In this document: piece by piece, positions 5,903-9,478 of the stretch
Layout of the letters: the number at the start of each line of letters is the position of its first letter
Position numbering within the stretch: position 1 is the stretch's first letter
From: Pseudomonadota bacterium
Lineage (GTDB): Bacteria; Pseudomonadota; Gammaproteobacteria; Burkholderiales; Burkholderiaceae_B
DNA: 9,478 nt
Reading direction: 5' to 3'
Assembly (NCBI GenBank): GCA_023432075.1
Contig: JAEYVD010000151.1
Span: 1 to 9,478, forward strand
Position numbers and translations under genes: made by a program
Notes under the pieces: model-generated
Told to the model about the DNA's origin: nothing
The model's input: the letters and a program-made list of their open reading frames with translations, nothing else
Databases searched by the model: none

Positions 5903-7222
5903 TCACTGCGCGCGCACCGGCTGCGGCGCCGCGCCGATGTCCTTGCGGACCTTGGCCACGTCCGACGCGGAAACTGCCGCGCCCTGGTTGCCCCAGCTCG
6001 ACCGCACAAAGCTCACCACCTCGGCGACTTCCTTGTCGGTCATGCGCCAGTCAAAGCCCGGCATCGCGTACGCGGTCGGAGCCGACGCCGTGCCCGGCAT
6101 CTGCGCGCCCTTGAGCACGATGTGGATCAGCGAGGCCGGATCGGCCGAGTTGACCGTCGAGCTCAGTGCCAGTTGCGGGAACGTTTCGGTATAGCCCTTG
6201 CCCGTGCTGCGATGGCAGGCCGCGCAGTTGTTCAGAAAAGCCATCGCGCCATCGCTCTTGTCCTTGCCAGTGCGCAGCGCATTCGCCACGGACTCGTCAT
6301 AGGCCAGCGGTTTGGTGGCGTCCTTGTTCACCGGCGGCAGGCTCTTCAGATACACCGCGATGGCGTTCAAGTCGTCATCGGTCAGGTGCTGGGTGCTTTC
6401 CTGGACCACTTGCGCCATGCCGCCGAACGCTGCCGAGTGACCATTGCGGCCGGACTTCAGGAAGGTCGTGATGTCCTCCTTGCTCCAGGCGCCCAGGCCG
6501 TCGGTCGCGTCGCCGCGCAGGTTCTTGGCCAGCCAGCCTTCGACCACGCCGCCCGACAGGAAGGCCGAGCCGTCCGCATCGGTCAGCGCCTTTTCCTGCA
6601 ACGCCACGCCGCGCGGCGTGTGGCAGGTGCTGCAATGGCCCAGGCCTTCGACAAGGTACTGACCGCGCAGCAGCGCCTGCTTGTCCGCGCCGCTCGTGTT
6701 CACCGTGACAGGCGCCGTCGCAACGTCCGGCGCGAACATCCAGCGCCACACCGTCAGCGGCCAGCGCATCGACATCGGCCAGACAATGTCGGTGTCCTTG
6801 TTTTCCTGCTTCACCGGCTCGACGCCGTGCATGAAGTAGGCATACAGGGCCTTCACATCCTCCGGCGTGACCTTGGCGTACGCGGTGTAGGGCATGGCCG
6901 GGTACAGCGAATGTCCGTCCTTGGCCACGCCGTGGCGCACGGCCCGGTCGAAGTCCTCGTACGAATAATTGCCGATGCCCGTTTCCTTATCCGGCGTGAT
7001 GTTCGTCGAATAGATCATGCCCAGCGGCGAATCGATGCCCAGACCGCCGGCAAACGGCTTGCCGCCCGACGCCGTGTGGCAGGCGATACAGTCGCCGGCG
7101 CGCGACAGATATTCGCCTTGCTTGATCATCTGCGCATCGCCGGACGCCGGCGTGCCGTCGGCCGCGAACGCGGCGCTGGCAACGAGGGCCGAGAAGGCCG
7201 CAACAATGGTGTGCTTGATCAT
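5903..7222 (-). CDS. Tri-haem cytochrome c subunit of membrane-bound FAD dehydrogenase
   Basis: A 439-residue exported cytochrome of the gluconate/sorbitol/alcohol dehydrogenase type. Residues 1-20 form a signal peptide with an AFA cleavage site before A21. Three haem-attachment motifs are present: CIACH (45-49), CSTCH (197-201) and CAACH (333-337). Likely distal Met ligands are M110 (AMPY), M269 (GGMAQ) and M387 (AMPG). No C-terminal membrane helix is seen; relatives associate peripherally with the membrane. Its role is to accept electrons from the flavoprotein encoded just upstream and pass them to ubiquinone. It is the last gene of the operon: the ATG is 12 bases from the flavoprotein stop, and its ribosome site AAGGAG (7236-7231) overlaps that stop. 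Two hairpins, one a terminator, follow. Family length and motif order are complete. Substrate naming depends on the flavoprotein. Confidence 0.95.
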   Translation of the reverse strand: MIKHTIVAAFSALVASAAFAADGTPASGDAQMIKQGEYLSRAGDCIACHTASGGKPFAGGLGIDSPLGMIYSTNITPDKETGIGNYSYEDFDRAVRHGVAKDGHSLYPAMPYTAYAKVTPEDVKALYAYFMHGVEPVKQENKDTDIVWPMSMRWPLTVWRWMFAPDVATAPVTVNTSGADKQALLRGQYLVEGLGHCSTCHTPRGVALQEKALTDADGSAFLSGGVVEGWLAKNLRGDATDGLGAWSKEDITTFLKSGRNGHSAAFGGMAQVVQESTQHLTDDDLNAIAVYLKSLPPVNKDATKPLAYDESVANALRTGKDKSDGAMAFLNNCAACHRSTGKGYTETFPQLALSSTVNSADPASLIHIVLKGAQMPGTASAPTAYAMPGFDWRMTDKEVAEVVSFVRSSWGNQGAAVSASDVAKVRKDIGAAPQPVRAQ

Positions 7223-7230
7223 TGTTCCGT

Positions 7231-7236
7231 CTCCTT
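7231..7236 (-). promoter_or_regulatory. Shine-Dalgarno of the cytochrome gene overlapping upstream stop
   Basis: AAGGAG, eight bases before the cytochrome ATG, shares its first bases with the TAA of the flavoprotein gene (7237-7235). Ribosomes ending on the flavoprotein therefore cover the next initiation site, which suggests coordinated translation. Confidence 0.8.
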
Positions 7237-9010
7237 AAGCCTGGACCAGCGGGCCGGGGTTCTTCAGATACTGCTCGCGGATCGCCTGCGCCGCCCAGTA
7301 GGCCAGCGCGCCGACCAGACCGGTCGGGTTGTAGCCCATGTTCTGCGGGAACACACAGGCGCCCATCACGAACACGTTCGGCACGTCCCAGCTTTGCAGA
7401 TACTTATTGACCACGCTTTCCTTGGGATTGGAGCCCATGATGGCGCCGCCCGTGTTGTGCGTGCTCTGGTAGACGCGCGTGTCGTAACGGGCGCCCTTCT
7501 TGCGCACGGCCACGAAGTGCTTTTCAGGATTCATGGCCTTGGCCACGGTCTCCATGCGCTTGCCCATGTAGCCCAGCATGTCGAACTCGTTGTCGTGCCA
7601 GTCGAACGTCATGCGCAAGAGCGGCTGACCATAGGCGTCCTTGTACGTCGGATCGAGCGACAGGTAGGCGTCGCGGTACGACATCACCGAACCGGAAATC
7701 CCGATCGTCATGAAGCGCTGATAGGCGTCCTGAACGCCCGCCTTCCAGGCCGTGCCCCACGTCGGCGTGCCCGGCGTCGTCGGCGTCTGCTTGATGGGAC
7801 GGCCGCCGTAGCGCACGTGGCGGATGCTGGCGCCGCCCACAAAGCCCAGCGGACCGTGGTCGAACTGGTCGCCGTTCAAGTCGTCCATGCCCACGCCGCC
7901 CGCGCCGGTGCCGACGAAGGGGTTGAGCTGGGTACCCTTGGGCAACAGCACGTTGACCGCGCCGTTCATCTGATACGCATAGTTCTTGCCGACCACGCCT
8001 TCGTTGGTCTTCGGGTCATAGGGCTTGCCGATGCCCGACAGCAGCAACAGGCGCACGTTGTGCATCTGGTAGGCCGACAGGATCACCAGATCCGCGGGCT
8101 GATCGATCTCGTTGCCGTCCGCGTCGATGTACGTTACGCCCACGGCCTTCTTGCCGGTCGAATCCAGATTGACCTTGATGACCTGCGAACGCGTGCGCAG
8201 CTCGAAATTCGGCTTCTTCAGCAGCACCGGCAAAATGGTGGTCTGCGGCGAGGCCTTCGAATACATGTAGCAGCCGTAGTTCTCGCAGAAGCCACAGAAA
8301 TTGCAGGGGCCCAGGCGCACGCCGTACGAGTTGGTGTACGGACCCGAAGCGTTGGCCGCGGGCGTGGGATACGGGTTGAAGCCGACTTCGCGCGCGGCCT
8401 TCTCGAACAGCGACGCACCGTAGGTCGTGGCCAGCGGCGGCAGCGGGAATTCCTTGCTGCGCTTGCCTTCCAGCGGGTTGCCGCCTTCGACGATCTTGCC
8501 GTTCAGGTTGCCGGCCTTGCCCGACGTGCCGCAGACGTATTCGAACTTCGAGAAGTACGGTTCCAGTTCGTCGTAGGTCACGCCGAAGTCCTGGATCGTC
8601 ATGCCTTCCGGAATGAACTTCTTGCCGTAGCGCGTTTCGTAGCGGGTGCGCAGTTCCAGCTCTTCGGGCAGCACGCGGTAATGCATGCCGTTCCAGTGAA
8701 AGCCCGCGCCGCCCACGCCCGTGCCCAACAGAAACGAACCGTTCTGGCGGTACGGCACGGCCACGTCATCCACGCCATGGCGGATCGTCACGGTTTCCTT
8801 GGACAGGTCCTGGAACAGATAACCGCGCACCGAATACTTCAGCTCGTCGATCACCTTGGGGTACTCGGCGTCCTTGGGCGTGTCCTGCATGCCGCCGCGC
8901 TCCAGCGCCAGCACCTGCAAGCCCGCTTCGGTCAGCTCCTGCCCCAGGATCGCGCCGGTCCAGCCGAACCCGACCAGTACCGCATCCACTTTGTCTTTCT
9001 TGATCGCCAT
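7235..9010 (-). CDS. GMC-family flavoprotein subunit, gluconate 2-dehydrogenase-like
   Basis: A 591-residue FAD-dependent GMC oxidoreductase, the catalytic subunit of a three-part periplasmic dehydrogenase. The FAD-binding Rossmann segment is at 11-19 (VLVGFGWTG), with acidic E37 ending the fold's second strand. GTGVGGAGFHWNG (96-108) is the second nucleotide-binding block. A cysteine cluster C236-x2-C239-x2-C242-x4-C247 marks the iron-sulfur site (3Fe-4S in fructose and FAD-glucose dehydrogenases). The catalytic pair is probably His518 (STHNTGG) and Asn561 (GYNPTG). There is no signal peptide; in this family the flavoprotein is exported by Tat together with the small subunit. Its ATG lies three bases after the small-subunit stop, with a GAAGGG-like ribosome site inside that gene. 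Overall sequence style resembles gluconate 2-dehydrogenase, but 2-ketogluconate, sorbitol or another polyol remain possible, so I give no symbol. Confidence 0.92.
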   Translation of the reverse strand: MAIKKDKVDAVLVGFGWTGAILGQELTEAGLQVLALERGGMQDTPKDAEYPKVIDELKYSVRGYLFQDLSKETVTIRHGVDDVAVPYRQNGSFLLGTGVGGAGFHWNGMHYRVLPEELELRTRYETRYGKKFIPEGMTIQDFGVTYDELEPYFSKFEYVCGTSGKAGNLNGKIVEGGNPLEGKRSKEFPLPPLATTYGASLFEKAAREVGFNPYPTPAANASGPYTNSYGVRLGPCNFCGFCENYGCYMYSKASPQTTILPVLLKKPNFELRTRSQVIKVNLDSTGKKAVGVTYIDADGNEIDQPADLVILSAYQMHNVRLLLLSGIGKPYDPKTNEGVVGKNYAYQMNGAVNVLLPKGTQLNPFVGTGAGGVGMDDLNGDQFDHGPLGFVGGASIRHVRYGGRPIKQTPTTPGTPTWGTAWKAGVQDAYQRFMTIGISGSVMSYRDAYLSLDPTYKDAYGQPLLRMTFDWHDNEFDMLGYMGKRMETVAKAMNPEKHFVAVRKKGARYDTRVYQSTHNTGGAIMGSNPKESVVNKYLQSWDVPNVFVMGACVFPQNMGYNPTGLVGALAYWAAQAIREQYLKNPGPLVQA

Positions 9011-9013
9011 GAT

Positions 9014-9478
9014 TTAACCCTTCTCCCCAGAGATCGACACGGGGCCATAGGGATACTTCACGTTGGGCTGGTCGACCCAGTCCATGAAATCGGCGCGCGC
9101 GCCGGGAAAGCCCACCATCTTCCAGCCCACCATGTTCTTGTTGCCGCCGTAGATCGGATCGGCAAAGAAGCCTTCCTTGGTATTGGCCAGCAGGAAGCTG
9201 AAGAACGTCTTGGACGGCACGGATTCGAATCCGATCTTGCCCGACTGCAGGTCCTTCAGGATCTGTTCCTGCAGGGCCTTGTCCAGCTCGGCGTATGCCT
9301 TGCCGTGCGTTTTCACGCACCAGGCATCACAGGCCTCGATGCCGTTGCGATAGACCTGGCGGGGATTCTGGTCGAGCTGATAGCCCAGTTCCGGCACCTG
9401 GTCGGTGTGGAACGGCCCGTCCATGTACCACAGCTTGCCGTGGCCAAAGGGCGTTTCCATCTGACGATCGATGAACTC
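9014..9478 (-). CDS. Gluconate 2-dehydrogenase subunit 3 (gamma) family protein, N-terminus beyond window
   Basis: Small subunit of the flavin dehydrogenase complex (Gluconate_2-dh3 family). 154 codons are visible. An ATG at 9460 is internal: the frame stays open to the edge, reading EFIDRQ just before it, and that segment belongs to the conserved family core. Typical features follow: WYMDGPF, GYQLDQNPRQ, YRNGIEACD, then FFADPIYGGNKNMVGWKMVGFPGA near the C-terminus (split here: FFADPIYGGNK, then NMVGWKMVGF). The subunit normally carries a twin-arginine signal and carries the folded flavoprotein across the membrane; that signal would lie past the right edge and cannot be confirmed. It is first of the three visible operon genes, and its TAA is three bases from the flavoprotein ATG. 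Confidence 0.92.
   Translation of the reverse strand, partial: EFIDRQMETPFGHGKLWYMDGPFHTDQVPELGYQLDQNPRQVYRNGIEACDAWCVKTHGKAYAELDKALQEQILKDLQSGKIGFESVPSKTFFSFLLANTKEGFFADPIYGGNKNMVGWKMVGFPGARADFMDWVDQPNVKYPYGPVSISGEKG

Overview
The window is GC-rich, densely coded and third-position G/C biased. Its gene content (amidase-signature enzyme, group III truncated globin, bacterial FAN1 with a Rad3/XPD-type helicase, and a three-subunit flavin/cytochrome c sugar-acid dehydrogenase) fits a Burkholderiales bacterium, most likely Alcaligenaceae such as Achromobacter or Bordetella. That placement is inferred from style and gene content, not from a marker gene. There are no RNA genes, insertion sequences, CRISPR arrays or signs of recent transfer; this looks like ordinary chromosome.

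Layout from left to right. (1) 1-986, minus strand: an amidase-signature hydrolase whose C-terminus lies beyond the left edge; its Lys-Ser-Ser triad is visible. (2) 987-1301: a 315-base gap between the divergent amidase and globin genes. (3) 1302-1715, plus strand: a group III truncated haemoglobin starting at TTG. (4) 1728-5641, minus strand: a two-gene DNA-repair operon. The first gene encodes a FAN1-type structure-specific nuclease (VRR-NUC). The second, coupled by an ATGA overlap, encodes an XPD/DinG-like helicase with an iron-sulfur cysteine set and an additional N-terminal RecB/Cas4-like PD-(D/E)XK nuclease domain. A near-consensus LexA (SOS) box lies 18 bases upstream of the FAN1 start. 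(5) 5813-5880: two hairpins, one followed by a T-run, closing the next operon. (6) 5903-9478, minus strand: a gluconate 2-dehydrogenase-like operon in the order small (gamma) subunit, GMC flavoprotein, tri-haem cytochrome c; the small subunit is cut by the right edge.

How the genes work together. The dehydrogenase operon should make a periplasmic, membrane-associated complex that oxidises a sugar or sugar acid on FAD and passes electrons through an iron-sulfur centre and three c haems to ubiquinone. The FAN1/helicase pair looks like a damage-inducible module: one helicase and two nuclease domains made from a single message under probable LexA control, suited to processing crosslinks, flaps or stalled forks. 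This module is the most interesting part of the window. FAN1 and DinG-like helicases are known families, but the coupling, the added nuclease domain and the SOS operator together suggest a coordinated repair machine that deserves direct testing.
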